From Agrobacterium vitis (GTDB lineage Bacteria; Pseudomonadota; Alphaproteobacteria; Rhizobiales; Rhizobiaceae): a DNA stretch of 64,000 nucleotides. Where the stretch lies: NCBI RefSeq assembly GCF_037039395.1, contig NZ_CP146244.1:558001-622000 (forward strand), given 5' to 3'. Under the pieces are notes generated by a model. That model was not told where the DNA came from and did not search any database. It saw nothing but the letters and a program-made list of their open reading frames with translations. A program made the translations under genes and the position numbers. Shown one piece after another: positions 34,158 to 43,024 of the stretch; the first letter of the stretch is position 1, and every line of letters starts with the position of its first letter.

Positions 34158-35098
34158 GTGCCATGATGGACATCCTTGTTTCAACGGGTCTTTGGGCCGC
34201 AGTCCTCAGGATTGCGACGCCACTGATTTTCGGCACGCTGGGCGCTTTATTGTGCGAACGGGCGGGCGTGCTTAATCTCGGCATCGAAGGCATTATGACG
34301 TTCGGTGCCATGATTGGCTGGTTATCGGTCTATCACGGTGCTGATCTGTGGACTGGCCTTTTGATTGCGGCACTTGCGGGCGGTGTTTTCGGCACTTTAC
34401 ATGCGCTTTTGACGGTCACGCTCGGACTATCCCAGCATGTCTGTGGCCTCGGGATTACGCTGTTTGCGTCCAGCTTCAGCTATTACACCTTCCGTCTGGC
34501 GGTTCCAGTCGCAGGCTCCCCGCCCACCATCGTTCCGTTCAAGCCGATAGCCATTCCGGGTCTCAGCGATCTGCCCTTTGTCGGCCCTGCCTTTTTCGTG
34601 CAGACACCGCCAACCTATCTTGCCATTCTGCTGGCGGTCATTCTCGCCTATGTCATCTTTCGCACCCCACTGGGCCTTGCCATCCGCATGACCGGCGAAA
34701 ACCCCCATGCGGCGGAAGCGCAAGGAATTAACCCAATGGCGGTGCGCTACGGTGCCGTGATTGCTGGCTCGGCCCTGATGGGCATGGCCGGGGCTTTCCT
34801 GACGCTGTCGGCGTTCAACAGCTTTTTCCCCACCATGGTGCAGGGACGCGGCTGGATTTGCATTGCACTCGTGGTGTTTTCATCGTGGCGTCCGGGGCGG
34901 GCGCTGCTGGGTGCACTGCTTTTTGCATTTTTCGATGGCTTTCAACTGCGCCTGCAAACGGCGCTGGGCGGGGCAGTGCCCTACCAACTGTTTCTGATGA
35001 CCCCCTACATCCTGTCCATCGCCGCCCTTGCGGTGATGGCGCGCCGCGCCCGCGTACCGCAGGCGCTGATGCAACCCTATCGGCGCGGCGAGCGCTGA
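34154..35098 (+). CDS. ABC transporter permease 2, nucleoside/BMP class
   Basis: The 314-residue partner permease has the family segment E-R-A-G-V-L-N-L-G-I-E-G-I-M at about residues 31-44. It also has a late M-G-M-A-G-A-F-L-T-L-S and about eight to ten hydrophobic spans. With permease 1 it forms a heterodimeric channel for the BMP-bound solute. It starts four bases before the preceding stop. Confidence 0.91.
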   Translation: MSAMMDILVSTGLWAAVLRIATPLIFGTLGALLCERAGVLNLGIEGIMTFGAMIGWLSVYHGADLWTGLLIAALAGGVFGTLHALLTVTLGLSQHVCGLGITLFASSFSYYTFRLAVPVAGSPPTIVPFKPIAIPGLSDLPFVGPAFFVQTPPTYLAILLAVILAYVIFRTPLGLAIRMTGENPHAAEAQGINPMAVRYGAVIAGSALMGMAGAFLTLSAFNSFFPTMVQGRGWICIALVVFSSWRPGRALLGALLFAFFDGFQLRLQTALGGAVPYQLFLMTPYILSIAALAVMARRARVPQALMQPYRRGER

Positions 35099-35114
35099 GC
35101 GAAGGAAACACGCC

Positions 35115-36404
35115 ATGTTCGATCTCATCATCCGCAATGCCAACCTGCCAGATGGCCGCAAGGGTTTCGATATTGGCCTTTCCGGCGGAAAGATCACCGC
35201 CATCGAAAAGCGGCTGGATGCTGTGTGCGGCGAGGAGATCGATGCAACGGGCCGCCTCGTTAGCCCACCCTTTTGCGATCCGCATTTTCACATGGATGCA
35301 ACGCTGTCACTTGGCATGCCGCGCATGAATGTGTCAGGCACATTGCTGGAAGGCATCGCGCTCTGGGGCGAGCTGCGACCGCTGCTGACCAAGGAGGCGC
35401 TGGTTGAACGCGCCTTGCGCTACTGCGATCTCGCGGTCTCTCAAGGCCTGCTGTTTATCCGAAGCCACGTCGATACGTCCGATCCAAGACTGGTCACAGC
35501 AGAAGCTTTGATTGAGGTGCGCGAACGGGTGGCACCCTATATCCAGTTGCAGCTCGTGGCCTTTCCGCAGGATGGCTATTACCGTGCTGAAGGCGGCGTT
35601 TCCTCGCTCAACCGCGCACTGGATATGGGCATAGACATCGTCGGCGGCATTCCGCATTTCGAGCGGACGATGGATGAGGGGCGATTGTCGCTGGAGGCTC
35701 TCTGCCGTATCGCTGCCGAGCGGGGCCTGCCAGTCGATATCCATTGCGACGAGACTGACGATCCGATGTCACGCCATATCGAGACGCTGGCGGCGGAAAC
35801 CATTCGCCATGGGCTGCAAGGCCGCGTGGCGGGATCGCATCTCACCTCCATGCATTCCATGGATAATTATTACGTCTCCAAGCTTATTCCGCTGATGGCG
35901 GAAGCGCAGATCAATGTCATCCCCAACCCGCTGATCAACATCATGCTCCAGGGCCGCCACGACACCTATCCGAAACGTCGCGGCATGACACGGGTGCGCG
36001 AGTTGATGGCGGCGGGCCTCAACGTCTCCTTCGGTCAGGATTGCACCATGGACCCTTGGTATTCTATGGGATCAGCCGACATGCTGGAGGTGGGCCATAT
36101 GGCCATCCATGTGGCGCAGATGGGTGGGCTGGACGACAAGCGACAGATTTTTGACGCTCTCACCGTCAATTCCGCGAAAACCATGGGTCTCGAAGGCTAT
36201 GGCCTAGAGATTGGCTGCAAGGCCGATCTCGTGGTGTTGCAGGCCGCTGACGTGTTTGAGGCGCTACGCCTCAAGCCCTCGCGCCTGTTCGTGGTCAAGG
36301 GCGGCAAGGTGATTTCCCGCACAGCACCCCGCATTGGAGAGCTGTTTCTGGAAGGTCGCCCTGCGGCTATTGATAGCGGGCGCGATTACGTGCCGGTTTA
36401 CTGA
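35115..36404 (+). CDS. CodA-like metal-dependent deaminase (pyrimidine/triazine-type base deaminase)
   Basis: The 429-residue TIM-barrel amidohydrolase aligns by eye along its length with E. coli cytosine deaminase. Metal ligands are H57-F-H59, H210-C-D-E213 (acid/base Glu), H242 in S-H-L-T-S-M-H, and D309. The substrate-reading glutamine lies in L-Q-L-V-A-F-P-Q. In CodA the residue after the metal Asp is a second Asp (D314), which shapes specificity; here it is Cys310 (G-Q-D-C-T-M-D-P-W-Y). The enzyme is therefore probably not a plain cytosine deaminase but acts on a related base. It is the last gene of the BMP operon and ends with a 7-bp tail-to-tail overlap with the opposing amidohydrolase gene. 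Confidence 0.87.
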   Translation: MFDLIIRNANLPDGRKGFDIGLSGGKITAIEKRLDAVCGEEIDATGRLVSPPFCDPHFHMDATLSLGMPRMNVSGTLLEGIALWGELRPLLTKEALVERALRYCDLAVSQGLLFIRSHVDTSDPRLVTAEALIEVRERVAPYIQLQLVAFPQDGYYRAEGGVSSLNRALDMGIDIVGGIPHFERTMDEGRLSLEALCRIAAERGLPVDIHCDETDDPMSRHIETLAAETIRHGLQGRVAGSHLTSMHSMDNYYVSKLIPLMAEAQINVIPNPLINIMLQGRHDTYPKRRGMTRVRELMAAGLNVSFGQDCTMDPWYSMGSADMLEVGHMAIHVAQMGGLDDKRQIFDALTVNSAKTMGLEGYGLEIGCKADLVVLQAADVFEALRLKPSRLFVVKGGKVISRTAPRIGELFLEGRPAAIDSGRDYVPVY

Positions 36405-38005
36405 TCCGACATTGAATTGTAGCGGTAACGACGATAACCAGCCCCAAGGCCAAGCTGGCGCAGGCTGGATTCGAGATGCGGTAGCAGCGTTTCTACCGCC
36501 TGCCAGGCGTCTCGTTCCGCTGATGTTTCCGGGCGTGATAAAATGGCCTCGATTTCCGCCATCACGGCATCGCGGTCCACGGTTGTCACGCGACCGCCAT
36601 CGACGACCAGTCTTCCACCAACGAAAACCTGTTCTATGGCGTGACGCCCACCGCGATGCAGCAGGGCTTCCACGGGCGGAGTGCGTGGGTTGATGGCTGG
36701 GCGGGCGATGCGGTTCATGTCCATCAGCACGATATCGGCTTGCCAGCCGGGTTCGAGGCGTCCGGTAAATCCACCGAACCCGGCAGAGGCCGCGCCATGT
36801 TCGCTGGCCATTTGCAGTACCGCGCCCGCATCCGGCCTATCGTTCCAAAGCCCGGTTTCCCGATGCAGCGCCCAGACCAGTTTCATTTCCAGCGTCATGT
36901 CGCGGTCGTCGGCAATATTCGACTGGTCGATGCCGAGGGCCACCGGAATACCACGCCGCCGCATCTCGTTGAGAGGCGCGATGCCACTGCCGAGCCTGAG
37001 GCCGGAAGAGGCATTGTGGCAGATGGTACAGCCGCAGGAGGCGATGATGTCGAGATCCTCGCCGCTCGTCCAGTTGCCGTGGCCAAGCGTCACATTGGCA
37101 TCAAGGCATTGCAGTTTTTGCAGATGCTTGACCGCGCTGCGGCCATAGGTGCGCCGGGCAAATTCCGCCTGCCGCTCGGTTTCGAGAAGATGCATGTGAA
37201 CCTGGCCACCAGCCGCCTTGGCCGTCTCGAAAATCGTCTGCAAGGCATCATCGCTGCACCAGTGCAGATTGGCGGGCGCCAGATTCATGCGGATATGCTG
37301 CGGGTCGTTTTTCATAAAACGATTGCGCAGGTCCTGGTAGAATTCCATCAGCCGGGCTACCGGAATATCGGCATTCGCCAGCTGTGGCGCAATCCAGTCA
37401 CGCGCCTTGGCAGGCAGGCGGCTCAAGATATCGGCATCCGGCTCGTAGGACAGAATATTGCGGTCGCGGATCATGAAGCAATAGCCGAGCCGCATGCCGA
37501 TTTCGCCATAGGCCGAGATGGTTGCTTCTGCCGTCTGCATCCAGCTATCCGGCGTGCCGGAAAAGCCGCTATGGATGTGCTGCACGGTGGTCGTGCCGCT
37601 TTCCAGCATTTCGATCGCCGAATAAAGCGTATCCAGCCGCTGGTCGATGCGGCGCATGGCGCGAAATTGCGGCAGCCAGAGTTCCAGTGGCGCAAAAGGC
37701 ACGCCTTGCATCAGCGGCGTCACACCGAAATGGTGGTGCGCGTTGACGAGGCCCGGCATGGCAATCATCCGGCGCGAGCCAAAGCGTGGCAGGTGGTCAT
37801 TGCCATAGCCGACCGCTTCCATCGGCCCGATTTGGGCAATCATCCCCTTCTCGACGCGGATACCGACATCGTGACGCATGGTCATTTTGCCATCCGCGCC
37901 AAGGCCGGTCAGCCCGGTGCCGGCCTCAAGGCCGGTCAGCACGGTGCCGGCCTCGATGATGCAATCTGCGCCGGGATTGTCCGGCATCGCAATGGCCTGT
38001 GTCAT
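36398..38005 (-). CDS. Amidohydrolase, TrzA/AtzB/guanine-deaminase-like (ATZ_TRZ family)
   Basis: The 535-residue enzyme has the metal-binding set of the cytosine deaminase-related hydrolases. P-G-L-V-N-A-H-H-H-F lies near residue 84, V-H-M-H-L-L-E-T-E near residue 265, and G-H-G-N-W-T-S-G-E near residue 305. C-H-N-A-S-S-G-L-R-L-G-S-G comes near residue 328 and the catalytic Asp is in A-L-G-I-D-Q-S. These enzymes deaminate or dechlorinate N-heterocyclic rings, including guanine and s-triazines. The N-terminus holds a 9-residue tandem duplication (A-G-T-V-L-T-G-L-E then A-G-T-G-L-T-G-L-G). It is the last gene of the long minus-strand operon, overlapping the preceding gene by four bases. Confidence 0.88.
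   Translation of the reverse strand: MTQAIAMPDNPGADCIIEAGTVLTGLEAGTGLTGLGADGKMTMRHDVGIRVEKGMIAQIGPMEAVGYGNDHLPRFGSRRMIAMPGLVNAHHHFGVTPLMQGVPFAPLELWLPQFRAMRRIDQRLDTLYSAIEMLESGTTTVQHIHSGFSGTPDSWMQTAEATISAYGEIGMRLGYCFMIRDRNILSYEPDADILSRLPAKARDWIAPQLANADIPVARLMEFYQDLRNRFMKNDPQHIRMNLAPANLHWCSDDALQTIFETAKAAGGQVHMHLLETERQAEFARRTYGRSAVKHLQKLQCLDANVTLGHGNWTSGEDLDIIASCGCTICHNASSGLRLGSGIAPLNEMRRRGIPVALGIDQSNIADDRDMTLEMKLVWALHRETGLWNDRPDAGAVLQMASEHGAASAGFGGFTGRLEPGWQADIVLMDMNRIARPAINPRTPPVEALLHRGGRHAIEQVFVGGRLVVDGGRVTTVDRDAVMAEIEAILSRPETSAERDAWQAVETLLPHLESSLRQLGLGAGYRRYRYNSMSDQ
37899..37952 (-). repeat. 27-bp in-frame tandem duplication in the amidohydrolase start region
   Basis: Two adjacent, slightly imperfect 27-bp copies (beginning GGCCGGTCAG on the plus strand) encode the two 9-residue repeats at residues 18-36 of the amidohydrolase. 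The copies are GC-rich and in frame, so the protein stays open. Coordinates are approximate by a few bases. Confidence 0.7.
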
Positions 38006-39048
38006 GTCCGATAGTCTCCAATCAGGCCGAGACGCCGCGCTGCGGCCACGCGACAGAGCGGGTCTGCATAGATCGTCATTTCCTGCGCTGCCGAATAGGC
38101 AAGGCTGATATCATGTTCGTCATAGCTGCTGGCTGCCGCCGCAAAAATCTCCGGCCAATCCGGTACGGGCAGCGCACGCCAGCGCGAGATCTCCTCCTCC
38201 AGCGGCAGGGTCGGAAAGTCCAGTTCACGCATCAGCGCCGCAATCGCCTGCCAGAATACCCGCAGCAGGGTGCCCTGGGTTTGCCGGTCGCAAGTGGGGC
38301 TGAGCAGGCGTATCCAATGCAGGCCTGTGACCACATGAAGGGCGGCGAAATGCTGAGTGGCCGCAAATAAGCGGATGGCGACATCAGCCATTTTTTCCAT
38401 CGTATCGGAGCCGATCTCTAGCCAGTCTACAACAGGAACAAAATCCGGCAGGGCGGCAGCGTCACGCATGTTCTGCCACAGAAGATCATGAAGCGTCAGC
38501 GTGTGCATGGGGGCGATCAGCGTGACCCGGCGCAGCACTTCTGCCGGATCATCGGTGACAGGGCTTGCGCCGGTCGCAGGCGGCAGTGCCAGATAGGTCG
38601 CCGCCCAATAGGCAAGCGCAATGGCGATATCATCTTCGTTTTGGCGCAACACGCCATAGGCCGTGCGCATCAGGGCGTGGAAGGCGCTTGCCGCTACGCC
38701 TGGTGCAAGATCCGGCAGATAGTGCTTGAGCGCTGCCTCTATTCCGAGCCGGGAGACTTCAGCGGAAAAAAACAGCCGCAGATCCGGCTCCCGCTCGCGT
38801 TGACCGAGAACGGAGCGCCAGCTTGCTGCATCAAGCGGCGTGGATGGCTGGCCGAAGGGCAGCAGTTTTTTATAGCTTTTATAGTGGTTGAAAAAACGGC
38901 GCATCTGGGCAGGTGTGCCGCCAATTTCGGCCAGGGCGCAGAGCACCATGGGCGCATGGTTGGCGAAGGTACCGGTAAATTCCGATCCCCAGACGGGCAT
39001 TTCGGCAAGCAGTGCCTCGACCTCCGCTGCTTTGGCTGGTGCCATCAT
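38002..39048 (-). CDS. Questin-oxidase-family protein (AflY/DUF4243-like)
   Basis: The 348-residue, largely helical protein matches the questin oxidase family. Fungal members such as AflY are proposed to carry out Baeyer-Villiger-type ring cleavage without a known cofactor. Visible family marks are F-A-N-H-A-P-M-V-L near residue 30, A-S-A-F-H-A-L-M-R-T-A-Y-G near residue 130, and H-V-V-T-G-L-H-W-I-R-L-L. Several conserved histidines in these motifs could bind metal. Bacterial members are rarely studied. ATG 39048 follows a GAGGAG site; the frame extends to a GTG at 39069 but that is less likely. Its place between creatininase- and amidohydrolase-like genes suggests a ring-opening step. Confidence 0.75.
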   Translation of the reverse strand: MMAPAKAAEVEALLAEMPVWGSEFTGTFANHAPMVLCALAEIGGTPAQMRRFFNHYKSYKKLLPFGQPSTPLDAASWRSVLGQREREPDLRLFFSAEVSRLGIEAALKHYLPDLAPGVAASAFHALMRTAYGVLRQNEDDIAIALAYWAATYLALPPATGASPVTDDPAEVLRRVTLIAPMHTLTLHDLLWQNMRDAAALPDFVPVVDWLEIGSDTMEKMADVAIRLFAATQHFAALHVVTGLHWIRLLSPTCDRQTQGTLLRVFWQAIAALMRELDFPTLPLEEEISRWRALPVPDWPEIFAAAASSYDEHDISLAYSAAQEMTIYADPLCRVAAARRLGLIGDYRT

Positions 39049-39062
39049 GGTGTTCTCCTCGC

Positions 39063-39881
39063 TCAGCACAGGTTCGAAAAGCGCGTCTGCGATGTAAGTT
39101 GCGAAAGATCGAAGGCCTGCGTCGCAGCAATCAGGTTGACAAGTCCGTCGGCGGCACGATCAAGCACGATCTGGCCCTTCTGCGCCGTTGCATTGCTGGC
39201 ATTTCCGCAGACGCCAGCCGGATGCAGATCCTGCGCCTGCCAGCCGAAACCCACGGCACCTTCTGCCGTCAACATGCTACCGGCCTCGGCAATCGCCACC
39301 GTCAGGGGGATGAAATCCTCGGCTTTGTCCATGGCCACCCGCTCCGGCGCAATTGCCAGCATCATGCTGGTTTCGATGTCGCCACCATGGATGCCGTGGT
39401 CGATTTCCTCGCGTGAAAACAGATCCTCCACCGGCGCGATGCGGAACCAGGAAAAGGAAACCGCCAACATGCCAAGCTCGATACGGATATCGCGGCAGAT
39501 GATGTCCATCAGCGCCATCTGGCCGCCATGGGAATTGAACAGAATCAATTTCGCCGCACCCGCACGTTTGACGCTGCGGGCCAGATCCAGCCAGACGTGG
39601 CGCAGGGTTTCGCCGGAGATCGCCAACGTGCCGGGGAAGGCGATGTGCTCGTCGGATTTCCCGACCACCATGGGCGGCAGGAACAGGACGTCGGTGTCCG
39701 GCTGCAAGCGTTCCACCGTGCGCCGGATGATCTCCGCATTGATGGCCGCATCGACATCGACGGGCAGATGCGGGCCGTGTTGCTCGACAGCGGCGATGGG
39801 AAGCACCACCACGGTTTTTGAGAGATCCCGATCGGCAAAGGCCTGGGTTGAATGATCGACCCAGTAGAAAGACCTGATCAT
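39063..39881 (-). CDS. Creatininase-family amidohydrolase
   Basis: The 272-residue enzyme has the creatininase metal site. V-E-Q-H-G-P-H-L-P-V-D-V-D (Glu, His and Asp ligands) lies at about residues 32-44, and N-S-H-G-G-Q at about residues 115-120. G-G-D-I-E-T-S-M-M comes near residue 165. Family members open cyclic amides such as creatinine or cleave formamide intermediates of riboflavin and mycofactocin chemistry. Here the setting is a transport and catabolic operon, so a lactam or cyclic-urea substrate is likely. Its ATG overlaps the oxidoreductase stop by four bases. Confidence 0.87.
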   Translation of the reverse strand: MIRSFYWVDHSTQAFADRDLSKTVVVLPIAAVEQHGPHLPVDVDAAINAEIIRRTVERLQPDTDVLFLPPMVVGKSDEHIAFPGTLAISGETLRHVWLDLARSVKRAGAAKLILFNSHGGQMALMDIICRDIRIELGMLAVSFSWFRIAPVEDLFSREEIDHGIHGGDIETSMMLAIAPERVAMDKAEDFIPLTVAIAEAGSMLTAEGAVGFGWQAQDLHPAGVCGNASNATAQKGQIVLDRAADGLVNLIAATQAFDLSQLTSQTRFSNLC

Positions 39882-41359
39882 GATGCTTTTTCCATCATCC
39901 GTGCCGCATTTCGGGCAGCAATATCAGCTTCGAAATCATCACTGACCGGCAGGTCCTGCGAGCAATAGGCCTCCAGCCCCGGCAGGATAGCCTGTTCCTG
40001 ATCCAGCAACATTCGGCGCTCGATACCGCGCACCACCCTTGGCAGCGCATAGCGATGGCCGCTGATCGAGGTGGAATGCGGGCCATGGCTGACGAAACTC
40101 GCGCTGTTGAAGGCAAAAACCCGGCTGACCCAGCTGTCTTCCGGCACCTTCGGTAGGAACGCATAATAGGGGTCGAGATAGGGCAATTGCGACAGCCGCG
40201 CATCTTCCTCTCCGGCGGGAGGCGTGAAGTGCTCACTCCAAAGCGCAACTTTTGGGGCCAGGGTTTTCAGTTCCGGGCGTGCTGAGAGATCGACATCCAT
40301 GCCGGTTGCCAGCAAAAGGTGATCGAAAACCAGCACGCCATCGGGCGTTTTCACCGACACGGCGCCGTCCTTTTCAAAAACCTCCAGCCACGGTGTGGCG
40401 GGGCGCAGGGTAAAGCCCGGCAGGGCCATGGCCGTCTCAAAGGCGCGCACCGGCGGTGGCTGATCGGTACTGCGGAAAAACCGGGCGATTTGCCAGCGAG
40501 TATGGTCGGAAAGCGCCCCAAAACCACTGAGAAGCGGCGGTGCTTCCAAAGCGCGGTGCGGATTGGTGCGGGGCAGACGTGTCCGGCGAAAGCAGAGATC
40601 GACCGAGGCAGCGCCGCTGTTCAGCGCGGTGACGGCATTGTCGAAGGCTGAGGCGCCGTGACCGAGAATGCCGATCCGCTTGCCCTTCAAGCGATGGAAA
40701 TCCACCGGTCCGTTGGTATGGTCATAGAACTCTGGTGGCAAAGCGTCTGAAATGAAGCGCGGCACCCGCCAGGCACCGGCACCGTCAAATCCGGTGGCCA
40801 GAACCACGGCCCGCGCCAGATGGCGCTCGACATGTCCCTGCCGCAGAGTGATGACGGCCATAAGGTCGCCTTCGGGCGACACATCCGTAACGCTTGTTTC
40901 ATTGGTAATGGCAATGTCGAAAACCTCGGCATACCAGTCCAGATAGGCCTTCCAATCGGTGCGGGGGATGCGGCCCAGCGTCTGCCAGGCCTCGAGCCCA
41001 TAGCGGGTTTCGAACCAGCGGCGCACCGAGAGATTGGCGACGTTGAATTCGTTGCCGACCGCCGTTTTGGGGGTGCGCAATTCTTCCATGCGGGCAAAGG
41101 TGATCCATGGCCCTTCCGCGCCAGCCGGGGCGCTGTCGAACAGGCGGATCTGCTGGACCCCATCCCATTTCAGCGCCGCCGCAATGGTGATCGCCGACTG
41201 TCCCCCGCCAACGATGGCGACATCGCAGACGGATGGGGCAGAGACGGACAGTGGCGCAAGCCAGGGAGCCGCCGGATAGGCGAGGGCGGCAAGATCGGCT
41301 CTTGCAGCGTCCTTTAAACGGGCAAGTGCTGCGACGGCGTCGGGGAGAGGGTCAAGCAT
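39878..41359 (-). CDS. FAD/NAD(P)-dependent monooxygenase-like flavoprotein
   Basis: The 493-residue protein has an FAD motif V-A-I-V-G-G-G-Q-S-A near residue 48. A second dinucleotide motif, I-L-G-H-G-A-S-A-F-D-N-A, lies near residue 240. It also shows V-L-A-T-G-F-D and L-L-A-T-G-M-D glycine turns. This is the layout of class B flavin monooxygenases and ornithine-hydroxylase-like enzymes, but the strict Baeyer-Villiger fingerprint is not seen. It could hydroxylate or N-oxidise the imported substrate. I use ATG 41359, which overlaps the permease stop by eight bases. Confidence 0.83.
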   Translation of the reverse strand: MLDPLPDAVAALARLKDAARADLAALAYPAAPWLAPLSVSAPSVCDVAIVGGGQSAITIAAALKWDGVQQIRLFDSAPAGAEGPWITFARMEELRTPKTAVGNEFNVANLSVRRWFETRYGLEAWQTLGRIPRTDWKAYLDWYAEVFDIAITNETSVTDVSPEGDLMAVITLRQGHVERHLARAVVLATGFDGAGAWRVPRFISDALPPEFYDHTNGPVDFHRLKGKRIGILGHGASAFDNAVTALNSGAASVDLCFRRTRLPRTNPHRALEAPPLLSGFGALSDHTRWQIARFFRSTDQPPPVRAFETAMALPGFTLRPATPWLEVFEKDGAVSVKTPDGVLVFDHLLLATGMDVDLSARPELKTLAPKVALWSEHFTPPAGEEDARLSQLPYLDPYYAFLPKVPEDSWVSRVFAFNSASFVSHGPHSTSISGHRYALPRVVRGIERRMLLDQEQAILPGLEAYCSQDLPVSDDFEADIAARNAARMMEKAS

Positions 41360-42149
41360 GGTCTGAGGGTCCTGAAACACTGTGTTTGTGCCGATTGCGG
41401 CGATAAAGCTCGCTGGCAATGACAATCAAGGCTGTCAGCAAAAGCACCACGACCTGCATGGCGTTGAGGTCGGGCTTCAGCTCGCGCCGGAATTGCGATG
41501 CGACGATCAACGACAGCGGCTGGGTGCGACCGGCGAGAAACATCGAAATGGTCAGATCTGCGAGCGACAGGATGACACCGATGGAATAGGCCGCGCCGAT
41601 GGCGCCCTTCAACTGCGGCAGCACGATACGGCGAAAACTTTGCCAGGGGGTGGCCCCCAAATCGCGAGCGGCATCTTCCAGCCGTTTGTCGAGACGGATG
41701 ACGGTGGCGGCAATGATGGTGGTAGCAAACGGGATGGCGACCAATGTTTGCGCAGCGATCAGCGCACCGGCCCCGCGTCCCAGCCCTACCCAGTTCATCA
41801 GCATGGCCTGGGCAATCGACAGCACCGTTTTCGGTACCAGAAACGGCAGGACAATCAGAAAGATGAAGACCGGACGAAGGGCGAGCTTTGACGAAGCAAG
41901 GGCCAGGGCCGCGCAAAGACCGATCAAGGCCGCCAGCAGGCCAACGGGCTGTGAGATCAGGAAACTGGTCAGGAAGCCATTCAGAAAGGTCGCATTGCCG
42001 AACAGGTCTTTGTACCAGGACAGCGTGAAACCGCTTAACGGAAAAGCCATCAGGCTGGAGGCATTGAAGGAAAAAAGCGCCAGCACGATGATCGGCAGGT
42101 AGAAGAAGCCGACAGCCAAGCCAAGTGTCAGGATGATCCGCCGGTTCAT
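41352..42149 (-). CDS. Polyamine-type ABC transporter permease (PotC class)
   Basis: The 265-residue protein has six hydrophobic spans. The PotC-type segment is F-N-A-S-S-L-M-A-F-P-L-S-G-F-T-L-S-W-Y near residue 30. The coupling loop D-A-A-R-D-L-G-A-T-P-W-Q-S-F-R-R-I-V-L-P lies near residue 165. The start is ATG 42149, overlapping the previous gene by four bases; the longer frame to 42245 runs back into that gene. Confidence 0.91.
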   Translation of the reverse strand: MNRRIILTLGLAVGFFYLPIIVLALFSFNASSLMAFPLSGFTLSWYKDLFGNATFLNGFLTSFLISQPVGLLAALIGLCAALALASSKLALRPVFIFLIVLPFLVPKTVLSIAQAMLMNWVGLGRGAGALIAAQTLVAIPFATTIIAATVIRLDKRLEDAARDLGATPWQSFRRIVLPQLKGAIGAAYSIGVILSLADLTISMFLAGRTQPLSLIVASQFRRELKPDLNAMQVVVLLLTALIVIASELYRRNRHKHSVSGPSDHA

Positions 42150-43024
42150 TTCAAGCTCCCCTGAAGGACGGCCCGCGCCCCTTTCAGCCGCAGCAGCAGC
42201 CAGGCCATAGTGCTTGCCGTTGCAAACAGCGCAATTAACAGGCACAGCGCCAGGGCTGAGGCGAGCGGCCAGTCGAAAGCCGTGCCGAACAGGTTGTCGA
42301 TCATCGTCATCGGGGTTGCGCCGGAGGTGCCACCCAGCATGCTTGGTGTCAGCATGTCACCGGCGGCGAGGGCGAAGACTGCCAGCAAGCCGACAGCAAG
42401 GCCCGGCACCGTCAGCGGAAAGATCACCCTTGTGAAGGCATCGAGTGGGCGGGCGCCGAGATCGCGGGCGGCTTCGATCAAGCGTCGATCGATCAATTCC
42501 GTCGAAATCCAGATTGGCAGCACCATGAAGGGCAGCGTGTCGTAGAGAAGAACGAGATGGGTGGTGAAAGGCGAAAACAACAGGAATTTGACGGGCTGAT
42601 CAATCAGACCAAGCCATTTCAACACCGCATTGACCAGCCCTTCGGAGCCCAGAACCACACGCCAAGCATAGATGCGGACGATTTCGCCGGTATAAAGCGG
42701 CGTCAACAGCACGATCTGGGCAATGCCCTTCCAGGCGATAGGCAGCCGGGAAATGGCGAGCGCGATGGGATAACCGAGCACCGCCGCCAGAAGGGCGGTG
42801 ACCAGCCCGGACAGAACCGCCTTGCCGATCAACAGGGCAAAGACCGGATTGGAGATCATCTGCCCCCAGCTATGCAGGGAAAGGTCCGGCACCATGACGA
42901 AAGCATCCAGATCCACCGTGAACAGGCTGAAGGCCACCAGCAGCATCAGCGGCAAGAGACAGCCCAGGACCAGCAGCAGTGAGACGGGAAGCGCCAGATG
43001 CGCACGGTTGAGGGCGAGCGTCAT
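42146..43024 (-). CDS. Polyamine-type ABC transporter permease (PotB class)
   Basis: The 292-residue protein has six spans and the loop E-A-A-R-D-L-G-A-R-P-L-D-A-F-T-R-V-I-F-P-L-T that docks to the ATPase. The L-T-P-L-Y-T-G-E-I-V-R segment near residue 105 is typical of PotB-like permeases for polyamines and other small organic cations. Overlaps of four bases on both sides make it part of one translational unit. Confidence 0.91.
   Translation of the reverse strand: MTLALNRAHLALPVSLLLVLGCLLPLMLLVAFSLFTVDLDAFVMVPDLSLHSWGQMISNPVFALLIGKAVLSGLVTALLAAVLGYPIALAISRLPIAWKGIAQIVLLTPLYTGEIVRIYAWRVVLGSEGLVNAVLKWLGLIDQPVKFLLFSPFTTHLVLLYDTLPFMVLPIWISTELIDRRLIEAARDLGARPLDAFTRVIFPLTVPGLAVGLLAVFALAAGDMLTPSMLGGTSGATPMTMIDNLFGTAFDWPLASALALCLLIALFATASTMAWLLLRLKGARAVLQGSLK

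Noticed and set aside
36641..38014. 457-codon plus-strand frame
   Set aside because: Antisense of the amidohydrolase with intact metal-binding motifs.
38488..39855. 455-codon plus-strand frame
   Set aside because: It spans the antisense of two genes (questin-oxidase- and creatininase-family) and has no domain.
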